Positions 32,772-39,573 of a DNA stretch of 39,573 nucleotides are shown here, in pieces. Both the position numbers and the translations under genes were made by a program. Below the pieces are notes generated by a model. It saw nothing but the letters and a program-made list of their open reading frames with translations, did no database searches and was not told the origin of the DNA. Position 1 is the stretch's first letter, and each line of letters begins with the position of its first letter. Origin of the DNA: Peptococcaceae bacterium. GTDB taxonomy: Bacteria; Bacillota; Desulfitobacteriia; Desulfitobacteriales; Syntrophobotulaceae. Location: assembly GCA_012520405.1 (NCBI GenBank), contig JAAYOJ010000040.1, forward strand, positions 1 to 39,573, read 5' to 3'.

Positions 32772-32945
32772 TTGTTATATTTAATATCGTCTATCCCGGT
32801 TTTACTACTTGTTTTCCTTGTTTTGTCGATAATTAGGTTAAATAAGAGGATTGATGAGTTGGAAGAAAAGATAGCTACCGGCTATGCCCCTATCCTTAGT
32901 GACTTGCACCGCAGGATTGAAGAGTTAGAGCGAGAAAAAAAGTAA
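32772..32945 (+). CDS. Small membrane protein with coiled-coil tail, unknown function
   Basis: A 57-residue protein I do not recognise. The first 23 residues are a strong membrane helix (LYLISSIPVLLLVFLVLSII); the rest is charged with heptad-like RLNKRIDELEEKIA and LHRRIEELEREKK segments, indicating a coiled coil facing the cytoplasm. TTG 32772 is preferred because GAGGGGG lies 6-7 nt upstream (32759-32765). The frame is open to 32715, but no ribosome site supports that. It follows the diguanylate cyclase gene by 76 nt and may be co-transcribed with it. Coding status rests on RBS, composition and heptad pattern only. Confidence 0.6.
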   Translation: MLYLISSIPVLLLVFLVLSIIRLNKRIDELEEKIATGYAPILSDLHRRIEELEREKK

Positions 32946-33042
32946 CAATAAGATCAGCAGGATATTGCCCCAAAAAGTTGAAAGTATAATTTATTAAGAG
33001 CGGCCATAGGGATGGTAAAAATATACCGAGGAGGATTTCACA

Positions 33043-35034
33043 ATGGCATTCCTAAAATTTCCCCATCTTTTTCAGCCTCTTACTTTGGGCAAAACGGTAT
33101 TTCGCAATAGAATTTTTGCTTCGCCAACCGGCTTTCAAAACGGTGACCATCTTAACTTGCCCAGTAAAGAACTTATTGCTTACTATGAGCTAAAAGCACT
33201 GGGCGGAGCGGCCTCGGTGACAATGGGTGATTGCTTAGTGGACAGTAAAAACGGCCGGGTGACTAAGGTTCAGTTTCCACTTGATGATCCGGACCAGAAA
33301 GGTCCTCTGGGTTCTTTGTGCAAGGCAATTACTCGTCATGGTGCGGTCGCCTCCCTGGAACTTCAGCATGGCGGGATGTATGCACGTACTTCCGGCGAAC
33401 AACTGGGTTATGTTTGGGGGCCTTCGGCGACCATGTTGCCTTTTAGGCCTGGTGGCAGTCCGCAGGTTAAAACGGATGGGACCATGATTGAGGTTAGAGA
33501 AATGTCTGAGGACATGATAGAATATACAATTTCTCGTTTTGGAGATGCGGCCTTATTTGCTAAAAAGCGTGGCTTTGGCATGGTTATGATTCACGGAGGC
33601 CACGGTTGGCTGGTATCTCAATTTATGTCGGATAAAACAAACAAGAGAAAAGACCGCTGGGGCGGTTCCCTGGAAAACCGGATGAGGTTTCCTCTGGCCA
33701 TTATCGATGACATTCGCAAAAAATGTGGTCGGGATTTTCCGATTGAGTTCCGCATGAGTGGTTCGGAGTGCTACCCCGACGGCTATGGCATAGATGAAGG
33801 GATACGTTTTGCCCAGATGTTAGACGGCAAAGTGGATCTTATTCATGTTTCCGCCGGCAACCATGAAATTTTTGATGTTTTCTTTATTACCCATCCTTCC
33901 ATGTTTCATGAGGACGGCTGTAACGTTAAGTATGCGGCCGAGATCAAAAAACATGTCCAAACCCCCGTCGCTACTGTGGGGGCCCTGTCCGATCCAGCTA
34001 TGATGGAAGAGATTATTGCTTCGGGCATGGCGGATGTAGTAGAACTGGGACGCGAGACTTTGGCCGACCCCGATTTTCCCATCAAAGCACGTACCGGACG
34101 TGACGAGGAGATTAACCAGTGCTTGCGTTGCTATTCCTGCTTCTCCGAGTGCGATGCTACCTGCCATTTTCAATGTGCCATCAATCCCGTTATTGGGAAT
34201 GAGTATGAAACCAAGTTTGACATACCGCCCAAAATCAAAAAGAAAGTGCTTATTGCAGGCGGCGGTATAGCCGGGATGCAGGCAGCATTAACCTGTGCAG
34301 ACAGGGGACATGAAGTCATTCTTTGTGAAAAAACAGCTGAATTAGGCGGCATTCTGTTGTGTGAAGACCAGGTTCCTTTCAAGAAGAAGCTTAAATTGTA
34401 CATCGAAAAACAAAAAAGAATGATAAAAAAATCTGGGATAGAGGTAATACTGAACACCGAAGTAACAAAGGATTTAGCTGAAGAAATTGCCCCGGATGCA
34501 ATTATTGCAGCGATGGGGGCTACTCCGATTAAACCCAATATTCCTGGTATAGATAATCCGAAGGTTTTGAGTGCAGTGGATATCTACAAAAATCCGCAAT
34601 TGGCAGGGCGGAAAGTGGTTATTATTGGCGGCGGTCTTGTTGGCGTAGAACTGGGGATCTTCCTTTCCATGAAGGGCAGCGAGGTGACCATTTTAGAAAT
34701 CATGCCTTATTTAAACTATGGTGCCTCCGGTGTTCACGGTGCTTTCCTTGACCTTAAAATCCCCGAGTACGGCATAAGGGTGGAGCTTTCAACTAAGGCG
34801 GTTATGATCGACGATCAAGGGGTAGTTGGCGAGGACCAAAAGGGAAAGCAAAAGAAATTTCCAGCCGACACGGTTATATATGCCGTAGGCTTAAAGCCCC
34901 AGTGGGAGAGAGCCGACGAGCTGCGCCAGCTAGCCAAAGAATTCTTTCAAATAGGGGACTGCTTGAGACCGCGCAATATTCTTATGGCTAATCAGGAAGG
35001 ATATTACGCAGCTAAGGATATAGGTCGTTTCTAA
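33043..35034 (+). CDS. NADH:flavin oxidoreductase / 2-enoate reductase-type enzyme (second paralogue)
   Basis: A 663-residue paralogue of the enzyme at 8884 with the same layout: OYE-type FMN barrel (residues 1 to about 350), cysteine cluster, then FAD/NAD modules (VLIAGGGIAGMQAAL near 402 and VVIIGGGLVGVELGI near 527). The barrel carries HGWLVSQFMSDKTNKRKDRWGG, with Trp189 where classical enzymes have the catalytic Tyr. The cluster region has six cysteines (360, 363, 366, 370, 374, 378), with C-x2-C-x2-C-x11-C spacing rather than the usual C-x2-C-x3-C-x11-C. RBS GAGGAGG precedes the ATG, and a TATAAT lies about 55 nt upstream. The substrate is unknown; anaerobic reduction of an enoate or enoyl-CoA is the family expectation. 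Confidence 0.88.
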   Translation: MAFLKFPHLFQPLTLGKTVFRNRIFASPTGFQNGDHLNLPSKELIAYYELKALGGAASVTMGDCLVDSKNGRVTKVQFPLDDPDQKGPLGSLCKAITRHGAVASLELQHGGMYARTSGEQLGYVWGPSATMLPFRPGGSPQVKTDGTMIEVREMSEDMIEYTISRFGDAALFAKKRGFGMVMIHGGHGWLVSQFMSDKTNKRKDRWGGSLENRMRFPLAIIDDIRKKCGRDFPIEFRMSGSECYPDGYGIDEGIRFAQMLDGKVDLIHVSAGNHEIFDVFFITHPSMFHEDGCNVKYAAEIKKHVQTPVATVGALSDPAMMEEIIASGMADVVELGRETLADPDFPIKARTGRDEEINQCLRCYSCFSECDATCHFQCAINPVIGNEYETKFDIPPKIKKKVLIAGGGIAGMQAALTCADRGHEVILCEKTAELGGILLCEDQVPFKKKLKLYIEKQKRMIKKSGIEVILNTEVTKDLAEEIAPDAIIAAMGATPIKPNIPGIDNPKVLSAVDIYKNPQLAGRKVVIIGGGLVGVELGIFLSMKGSEVTILEIMPYLNYGASGVHGAFLDLKIPEYGIRVELSTKAVMIDDQGVVGEDQKGKQKKFPADTVIYAVGLKPQWERADELRQLAKEFFQIGDCLRPRNILMANQEGYYAAKDIGRF

Positions 35035-35081
35035 GGCTATATTTAATCCATAATTACTTTGTTAATCATACCTCTTCAATT

Positions 35082-35117
35082 GGCCCTTAGCCCTTTTGGG
35101 TTTCTAAGGGCCTTTTT
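35082..35117 (+). terminator. Rho-independent terminator after the flavin oxidoreductase gene
   Basis: GGCCCTTAG (35082-35090) pairs with CTAAGGGCC (35104-35112), with an inner CCC-TTTT-GGG extension (35091-35100), then TTTTT. Confidence 0.92.
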
Positions 35118-35131
35118 AAGCTTATCTTTAA

Positions 35132-35175
35132 TAACAAAAGAAGATGCCTTCCACCACACCGGGATGAAGACATCT
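35132..35175 (-). terminator. Terminator of the symporter/small-protein operon (minus strand)
   Basis: On the minus strand AGATGTCTTC (35175-35166) pairs with GAAGGCATCT (35151-35142; one G-U) around a 14-nt loop, followed by TCTTTTGTTAT. It lies about 38 nt after the 36-codon gene's stop. Confidence 0.7.
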
Positions 35176-35212
35176 CCTTTAATATTTCGTTTATTTACTC
35201 TCTGTTTTTAAG

Positions 35213-35323
35213 CTAATTGTTTTCTGAGCTTTTCTGAGAGGTAAGATATCCATAAATTCCGATAGCCGCGCTACCTATCATAATAGCTGCTACAATAGCT
35301 TGCCATAACATTAAGCCGTCCAT
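35213..35323 (-). CDS. 36-residue membrane protein, putative symporter accessory subunit
   Basis: A 36-codon gene, found by reading the minus strand next to the symporter. The peptide begins MDGLMLWQAIVAAIMIG and ends TSQKSSENN, with a single membrane helix of about 22 residues and a short polar tail. A strong ribosome site AAGGGGGAAG lies 5-6 nt before the ATG. Its start is 12 nt after the stop of the 56-codon gene, so it belongs to the same operon. Short single-helix proteins encoded beside sodium:solute symporters are known as accessory proteins in several anaerobes; I cannot confirm family membership here. The plus-strand open frame overlapping this region lacks such signals. Confidence 0.72.
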   Translation of the reverse strand: MDGLMLWQAIVAAIMIGSAAIGIYGYLTSQKSSENN

Positions 35324-35335
35324 AATACTTCCCCC

Positions 35336-35506
35336 TTAATCATCATAGTCGATAACGAAACGATTGTTATCGCTCCAAGACTCTTCGTCCTCAGGCAGAT
35401 GCGACATCCATTTAACCCAAGCGACTTCAGATATGAGCATTTGGATAATAACACAGATAATCGTAAATATGGCAAAACCAACAGGTAATGATAACGTAGG
35501 TCCCAT
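35336..35506 (-). CDS. 56-residue membrane protein, putative symporter accessory subunit
   Basis: A 56-codon gene starting MGPTLSLPVGFAIFTIICVI, with one membrane helix (about residues 7-26), then an aromatic amphipathic segment (VAWVKWMSHLP) and an acidic C-terminal tail (EDEESWSD and DYDD). The ribosome site AAGGAGG lies 7 nt before the ATG, one of the strongest in the window. It starts 49 nt after the symporter stop and is followed by the 36-codon gene. I do not recognise the family by name. The operon context and RBS support a real protein that assists or stabilises the symporter. Confidence 0.75.
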   Translation of the reverse strand: MGPTLSLPVGFAIFTIICVIIQMLISEVAWVKWMSHLPEDEESWSDNNRFVIDYDD

Positions 35507-35554
35507 TTTCAATCCTCCTTTTAATAAAAAGCTAAAATACGCAAGCTATGTCTA

Positions 35555-37045
35555 TTACTTCGCGGCATTCCGTGCTGCATCATAAGCTGCCCTCTGCTTG
35601 TAGTAAACTTTCGTGAAGCTGTCCTTCCTGTTTTTATCCAGAGCGGTAAAGAAGAGGCATAGGACAGTGGAAAGAATAATCATGAAGATTGAATAGTTGT
35701 TACCTTCCAGATGGAAGACAGCGGCGAGGTTAGTAAAAGTAAGTACCAGGTTCAAAAACCAGCTGATACCCAGCGTAAGAAGCGCGGCTTTGCCGGAACG
35801 TTTCCAAAGCATCCCGATAAGGAAGATGAAAAAGAGAGGAACAAGAAAGGCGAATAACCAGGTTATCCCCAGATTAACAGCAGCCTGAATTTTAACTGCA
35901 CCCAGCATAGCAGAAGTGCAGCCGACAACGATCCAAACCCGGGACCAAGTCTTTTCCTTCTGGGGAGACATATTTCTAAAGTATGGGAAATAGGAGAGAA
36001 TGTCACGGTTGAACATGGTTGCCAAAGACAGAGCCACCATGGCAACAGTTGAGAGCATAGCAGCCAGGAAGACACCGATTACGCAGATCTGCAGCCAGCT
36101 TGGCATGTAGGTCAAGGTTAATACAACAACGCCAGCAGCTCCGTTACCGGTAGCAGCGGGTTCAGGCAGGGCCATGGCAGCCAAACCTAAACCGAGAATA
36201 ATTACGCCAAACAGCACGTTCATAGGGATAGCTGCGGTACAGGCTCTTCTCAGTACTTGGACGTTTTCCACAGCGGCTGCGGACTGGATGTTGGCTTGAG
36301 CCATGTTAAGGCCAAGGGCGCAGGCCAGGAAAGTGCCGATTACATAAGTGCGGAGGATTTCCGGATTACCAAGGATGGTGAGTAGGTCTGGATTATTTGC
36401 CAGAATGTTGTTATTAATGCCAGCCCAACCTTCTGGGGTTGAAAAATTTAGATACACGAGCATAATAATACCAAATAAATACATTAAGGCAGCATTAACA
36501 ATATTAACGTAGCCGATTTCTTTCATGCCAGCCAGGTACACGTACAGAATTCCTGTAAGAGCACCAATGATGGCTCCTGTTAGGTTGGATAAGCCGGTCA
36601 GGGAGGAGATTACAGTGGCCAGGCCCTGGGTCTCAACGCAGAGGATACCCCAACAGTAGCCAACCCCGACCCCGCCGAGAATCGGCATGAGAATAGGATG
36701 GAACATTTTACCGAACATATCGTTTAAGGTCACACAACCGAAACGGCGATACCAAATACCGTTAAATCGAAGAATAATGATAAACATAAAACCGGTGCCT
36801 ATACAATACCAAATAGTTGCTATACCTGTATTCCAGGACTGAAAGGCGAGACCGTTAATGTGGCCGCCTCCCAGAGCAGTCAGTGCCTGGGTAGCTGCAA
36901 CCGCAAGCCAAGGCAATTTCCTGCTGGAAAGGACGAAGTCATCTTCCACGCCGGTTTTACTCTGCTTCCAACGAATAAAGGCATAAACTACAAAAATTAT
37001 AATGAGATTGTAAGCAATCCCGCCGATGGTGACAAACCAGTTCAT
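35555..37045 (-). CDS. Sodium:solute symporter (SSS family)
   Basis: A 496-residue carrier with about 12-13 membrane helices and the LeuT-fold SSS pattern. Typical segments are DDFVLSSRKLPWLAVAATQALTALGGG (sodium site and helix TM1), the FGKMFHPILMPILGG region and FLAAMLSTVAMVALSLATMFNRDIL (TM8, sodium-ligating small residues). The solute cannot be read; candidates are carboxylates, amino acids or pantothenate-like compounds. ATG 37045 is chosen because the frame's earlier ATG at 37063 is part of the ribosome site GGAGGAG. The last 25 residues are a charged cytoplasmic tail. Two small membrane genes follow in the same operon. Confidence 0.9.
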   Translation of the reverse strand: MNWFVTIGGIAYNLIIIFVVYAFIRWKQSKTGVEDDFVLSSRKLPWLAVAATQALTALGGGHINGLAFQSWNTGIATIWYCIGTGFMFIIILRFNGIWYRRFGCVTLNDMFGKMFHPILMPILGGVGVGYCWGILCVETQGLATVISSLTGLSNLTGAIIGALTGILYVYLAGMKEIGYVNIVNAALMYLFGIIMLVYLNFSTPEGWAGINNNILANNPDLLTILGNPEILRTYVIGTFLACALGLNMAQANIQSAAAVENVQVLRRACTAAIPMNVLFGVIILGLGLAAMALPEPAATGNGAAGVVVLTLTYMPSWLQICVIGVFLAAMLSTVAMVALSLATMFNRDILSYFPYFRNMSPQKEKTWSRVWIVVGCTSAMLGAVKIQAAVNLGITWLFAFLVPLFFIFLIGMLWKRSGKAALLTLGISWFLNLVLTFTNLAAVFHLEGNNYSIFMIILSTVLCLFFTALDKNRKDSFTKVYYKQRAAYDAARNAAK

Positions 37046-37559
37046 AAAATAGTTCTCCTCCATTCAATTTAAAATATGCATTGCTTTGTTTAGACTTCGG
37101 TAACCTGCTGAGTGCAATGAATGCTGCTGTTTCTTCACCTCCAGATAAATTTTTGACATTTACACCTGGGCCCAGCATAAATGTTTTTAATAAATAAGTG
37201 TCTGTTAAATTAAAGATTATTCACAAACACAATATTTATTTCGCATTATAATTTCCGAAACGCCAAACATTGGAGGAATATGTAATTTAATGATTATTTG
37301 GAATTTTCAAAAAGTAAAAATTGTGTAAAAAAATTAGAAGACATTATCAAATTTGTTAAAACATCCATTTATATTATAAAATATGAAATAAGCTGATAAA
37401 CTAAATTTCTCAAAAGTTAAGAGGGAAACATTTAAGAATATTTTGTAATATTAACAATTATATTGTACCTAAGGCTTAAAAAGGAATAAACCAACTATTT
37501 GTGTACCGGCAACAAATTTTTGTTAAGGCTAATAAGAACAAAGATTATAGGAGAAAAAA
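37046..37559. other. Divergent intergenic region between the symporter and MBOAT genes
   Basis: A 514-base AT-rich region with no convincing gene on either strand. It holds the symporter leader, a long inverted repeat (37156-37184) and the promoter region of the MBOAT gene. A TTGTTA about 17 nt before a TATAAA-like stretch near 37358-37385 is a possible but weak plus-strand promoter. No sigma-54 box, riboswitch or RNA gene was recognised. Confidence 0.6.
37156..37184. promoter_or_regulatory. Operator-like inverted repeat upstream of the symporter operon
   Basis: ACATTTA (37156-37162) and TAAATGT (37178-37184) flank CTGGGCCCAG (37166-37175), itself a perfect palindrome. Together they make a nearly symmetrical 29-bp dyad, off by one base in the spacers. 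It lies about 110-140 nt upstream of the symporter ATG. Symmetry without a loop favours a protein-binding site over an RNA hairpin. Confidence 0.5.
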
Positions 37560-38972
37560 ATGTCTTTTAGTACTGTGGGTTTTATTTTTGCTTTTTTACC
37601 AGCCCTATTAATTGTGTATTTTATTATGCCCAGAAGAATGAAGAATATCACCTTAGTTATAAGCAGTTTAGTTTTTTATGCCACTTTTATTGTTTATGGA
37701 GGAACCCGCTCTATTGCTGTCTTGGGTTTTTCTATAGTTTTTAACTATCTTCTGGGTATCTGGTTGGATACTAATATAAGTCAGGGTTGGCGTAAAGCTA
37801 TATTGGTGTTAGGTCTTGGGGGAAACCTGCTGCCTTTAGCTTATTATAAGTATTTCAATTTTGTTGCGACTAATATTAATTACTATTTAAACTTTAATGT
37901 TTCGATAAGGGAGGTTTTATTACCGCTCGGGATTTCCTTTTTTACTTTTAAAGCCTTGTCTTATCTGATTGATATTTATCGGCAAAAGGTTAAAGCAGAA
38001 CGCAATATAATTGATTTTGCTCTTTACCTGTCAATATTTACCCAAATTATTTCCGGACCAATAATGCCTTATAGCGAAATGAGAGATGAGCTTAAACACC
38101 GTGTTACTACTTTGGATTCATTTACTTATGGGATTAGACGGTTTTGTTATGGTTTAGCTAAGAAGGTATTAATTGCCGACATTTTAGGGCAAACAGTAGA
38201 TACAATATTTACTATGGCTTCTAGCCAGCAAATTGATATGCCGACTGCCTGGTTGGGAATGATTTGTTATACCTTACAGATTTACTTTGACTTTTCCGGA
38301 TATACGGATATGGCCATCGGGCTTGGCAAAATGCTGGGTTTAAGTACCATGGAGAATTTTAATTATCCTTATATATCACGTTCAGTAACGGAATTCTGGA
38401 GGAGATGGCATATTTCCCTTTCTTCATGGTTCCGCAATTATTTATATATACCCATGGGCGGAAATCGTTATGGCAATGTTTATCTTCATTTATTTATAGT
38501 TTTTCTGGTCACGGGGATATGGCATGGTGCAAATTGGACTTTCATTGTCTGGGGATTATGGCACGGCTTCTTTGTGATTACGGAAAGAATGATAAGTCAC
38601 CGATCATGGTATAAGCAAATCCCTGCTATAGTTAAGACCATTGTTACCCTATTGGCTGTTGCCCTGGGATGGGTTCTTTTCCGTGCCGCCAGCCTTACTG
38701 ACGCCATCACTTATTTTCAATTGCTCTTTGGCTTAGCGGGCGATCCTTTACCTGAATTTACTATTTTATATTATTTAAATCCCCAGCTTATTTTTACGCT
38801 GATTATTGCCTGTTTCTTAAGTGTTCCCTTGATTCCTAAGTTAACGGCTTTATGGCCGAAAGAATTCTATTTGAATGCTAGCAGAACTGTTTTGATTAGC
38901 ATTTTATTAATTGTAAGTTTGATGTTTGTTATGACCAGTACCTACAATCCTTTTATATATTTTCAGTTTTAA
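37560..38972 (+). CDS. MBOAT family O-acyltransferase (AlgI/DltB-like)
   Basis: A 470-residue polytopic membrane protein that moves acyl groups across the membrane for O-acetylation of an extracellular polymer. Diagnostic motifs are the NYPYISRSVTEFWRRWHISLSSWF segment and the catalytic-His region VTGIWHGANWTFIVWGLWHG. The N-terminal FLPALLIVYFIMPRRMKN and LPLGISFFTFKALSYLIDIYR match the AlgI group. About ten membrane helices are visible. RBS TAGGAG precedes the ATG. It is followed 24 nt later by a DHHW/AlgJ-like gene, the usual pair for alginate- or peptidoglycan-type acetylation. The polymer is unknown. Confidence 0.94.
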   Translation: MSFSTVGFIFAFLPALLIVYFIMPRRMKNITLVISSLVFYATFIVYGGTRSIAVLGFSIVFNYLLGIWLDTNISQGWRKAILVLGLGGNLLPLAYYKYFNFVATNINYYLNFNVSIREVLLPLGISFFTFKALSYLIDIYRQKVKAERNIIDFALYLSIFTQIISGPIMPYSEMRDELKHRVTTLDSFTYGIRRFCYGLAKKVLIADILGQTVDTIFTMASSQQIDMPTAWLGMICYTLQIYFDFSGYTDMAIGLGKMLGLSTMENFNYPYISRSVTEFWRRWHISLSSWFRNYLYIPMGGNRYGNVYLHLFIVFLVTGIWHGANWTFIVWGLWHGFFVITERMISHRSWYKQIPAIVKTIVTLLAVALGWVLFRAASLTDAITYFQLLFGLAGDPLPEFTILYYLNPQLIFTLIIACFLSVPLIPKLTALWPKEFYLNASRTVLISILLIVSLMFVMTSTYNPFIYFQF

Positions 38973-38996
38973 TGTTGCATGGTGAAGGGTGAAGAC

Positions 38997-39573
38997 ATGA
39001 AAAAATTAAACTTCATAACTGTTATAATATTTGCTGTAATTTTATTACTTCCCATCATAACTTTTAATTTTAAATCTAACCAAATTTCAGCTATTGATAA
39101 TCGTAAACTGACGGAGTTTCCCGCTTTTAATTCGAATGCCTCGGTAAAAGAATTCGTTAATGATCTGAATTCTTATTTTAACGATCGTCTTGGTTTTCGG
39201 ACCTTATTTATTAGCTCTTCTGTGCTTATACAGGATAAATTATTTGGCGTGCTGGTTCATCCTCTTTATACCAACGGCAAAGAGGGCTATGTTTTTTTGA
39301 AATTAAGGCCTCAGCTAACCGATTTTGAGTATGTAAATGAGTTTGTGGACTTTGTGGCTAAGCTTCAGACTTACTGCCAGGAAAGAGATGCGATTTTTCT
39401 TTTTAGCTTGGAACCGGCTAAACAAACTGTTTATGAGCAATATTTGCCCAAAGGGGTTAATTATAAAAATGATAGGGTAAAACTAATGTTAAGCGGTCTT
39501 ACGGAGAAAAATATTAATAGTGTTTACACCGCGCCTGCTTTGATCGAGGCCAGCAAACAAACGCAAGTTTATA
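38997..39573 (+). CDS. AlgJ/DHHW-like SGNH-type acetyltransfer protein, N-terminal part
   Basis: A 5' fragment cut by the right edge after 192 residues. The N-terminus has a basic MKKLN start and one hydrophobic helix (TVIIFAVILLLPIITF), likely an uncleaved signal anchor. It is followed by IDNRKLTEFPAF and LNSYFNDRLGFRTLF, which are the motifs that mark AlgJ/AlgX-like and DHHW-family proteins that work with MBOAT partners. The GKEGYVFLK segment marks the start of the SGNH-like domain; the catalytic residues lie past the edge. RBS GAAGGGTGAAG precedes the ATG. The gene is probably translated together with the MBOAT gene. Confidence 0.85.
   Translation, partial: MKKLNFITVIIFAVILLLPIITFNFKSNQISAIDNRKLTEFPAFNSNASVKEFVNDLNSYFNDRLGFRTLFISSSVLIQDKLFGVLVHPLYTNGKEGYVFLKLRPQLTDFEYVNEFVDFVAKLQTYCQERDAIFLFSLEPAKQTVYEQYLPKGVNYKNDRVKLMLSGLTEKNINSVYTAPALIEASKQTQVY

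Noticed and set aside
35364-35585. Plus-strand open frame of 73 codons over the symporter small-protein genes
   Set aside because: No ribosome site; the minus strand has two genes with strong ribosome sites, membrane helices and sensible operon spacing.
1-39573. CRISPR array, insertion sequence, prophage or tRNA gene
   Set aside because: No regularly spaced repeats, transposase, integrase, phage structural gene or cloverleaf was recognised by eye on either strand.

Overview
The window looks like chromosomal DNA of an anaerobic, low-to-mid GC Gram-positive bacterium of the class Clostridia, most likely a Peptococcaceae/Desulfitobacteriales-type organism. This is inferred from the split glycine decarboxylase (gcvPB), the strong AGGAGG-type ribosome sites, several TTG starts, the short poly-U terminators, paired DegV proteins, oxygen-sensitive [4Fe-4S] ene-reductase-type flavoenzymes, a TRAP transporter and the miaB-mutS-mutL-miaA-hfq neighbourhood. 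The lineage comes from gene content only. No rRNA, tRNA, CRISPR array, insertion sequence or prophage was recognised, and all large genes look intact.

Layout. (1) 2-4241: the end of a glycine-cleavage locus (gcvPB, a lipoate-protein ligase, dihydrolipoamide dehydrogenase), which together would decarboxylate glycine, lipoylate GcvH and reoxidise it, followed by a VanW-family gene. (2) 4311-7644: a TRAP transporter unit with its own promoter and terminator, in the order binding protein, large permease, small permease. (3) 7682-11777: an HMGL/aldolase-type lyase, a large FMN/FeS/FAD oxidoreductase and a LysR regulator, with a LysR-like dyad upstream of the oxidoreductase. (4) 11813-16729: metF (minus strand), a flagellar-brake-like domain fused to a MinD/FlhG ATPase, a LysM-G5-M23 envelope peptidase and a DegV protein. 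(5) 16818-28883: a long tRNA-modification and mismatch-repair block (miaB, mutS, hydantoinase/oxoprolinase A, deacetylase with zinc ribbon, mutL, rsmJ-like, miaA, hfq), interrupted by an M14 peptidase gene on the opposite strand and closed by a terminator. (6) 28902-31271: a DegV-TetR unit with a palindrome over its promoter, and convergent purC. (7) 31463-35117: a membrane diguanylate cyclase, a 57-residue membrane/coiled-coil protein and a second large flavin oxidoreductase. (8) 35132-37045 (minus): a sodium:solute symporter followed by two small membrane-protein genes of 56 and 36 codons. (9) 37560-39573: an MBOAT O-acyltransferase and the start of its AlgJ/DHHW-like partner, cut by the window edge.

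The most notable points are the symporter with two tiny membrane partners, the brake-domain/MinD fusion, the zinc-ribbon deacetylase lodged between mutS and mutL, the two ene-reductase-like enzymes with replaced tyrosine positions, and several clean inverted repeats that look like operators or intra-operon RNA hairpins. I did not find a system that is clearly new as a whole.
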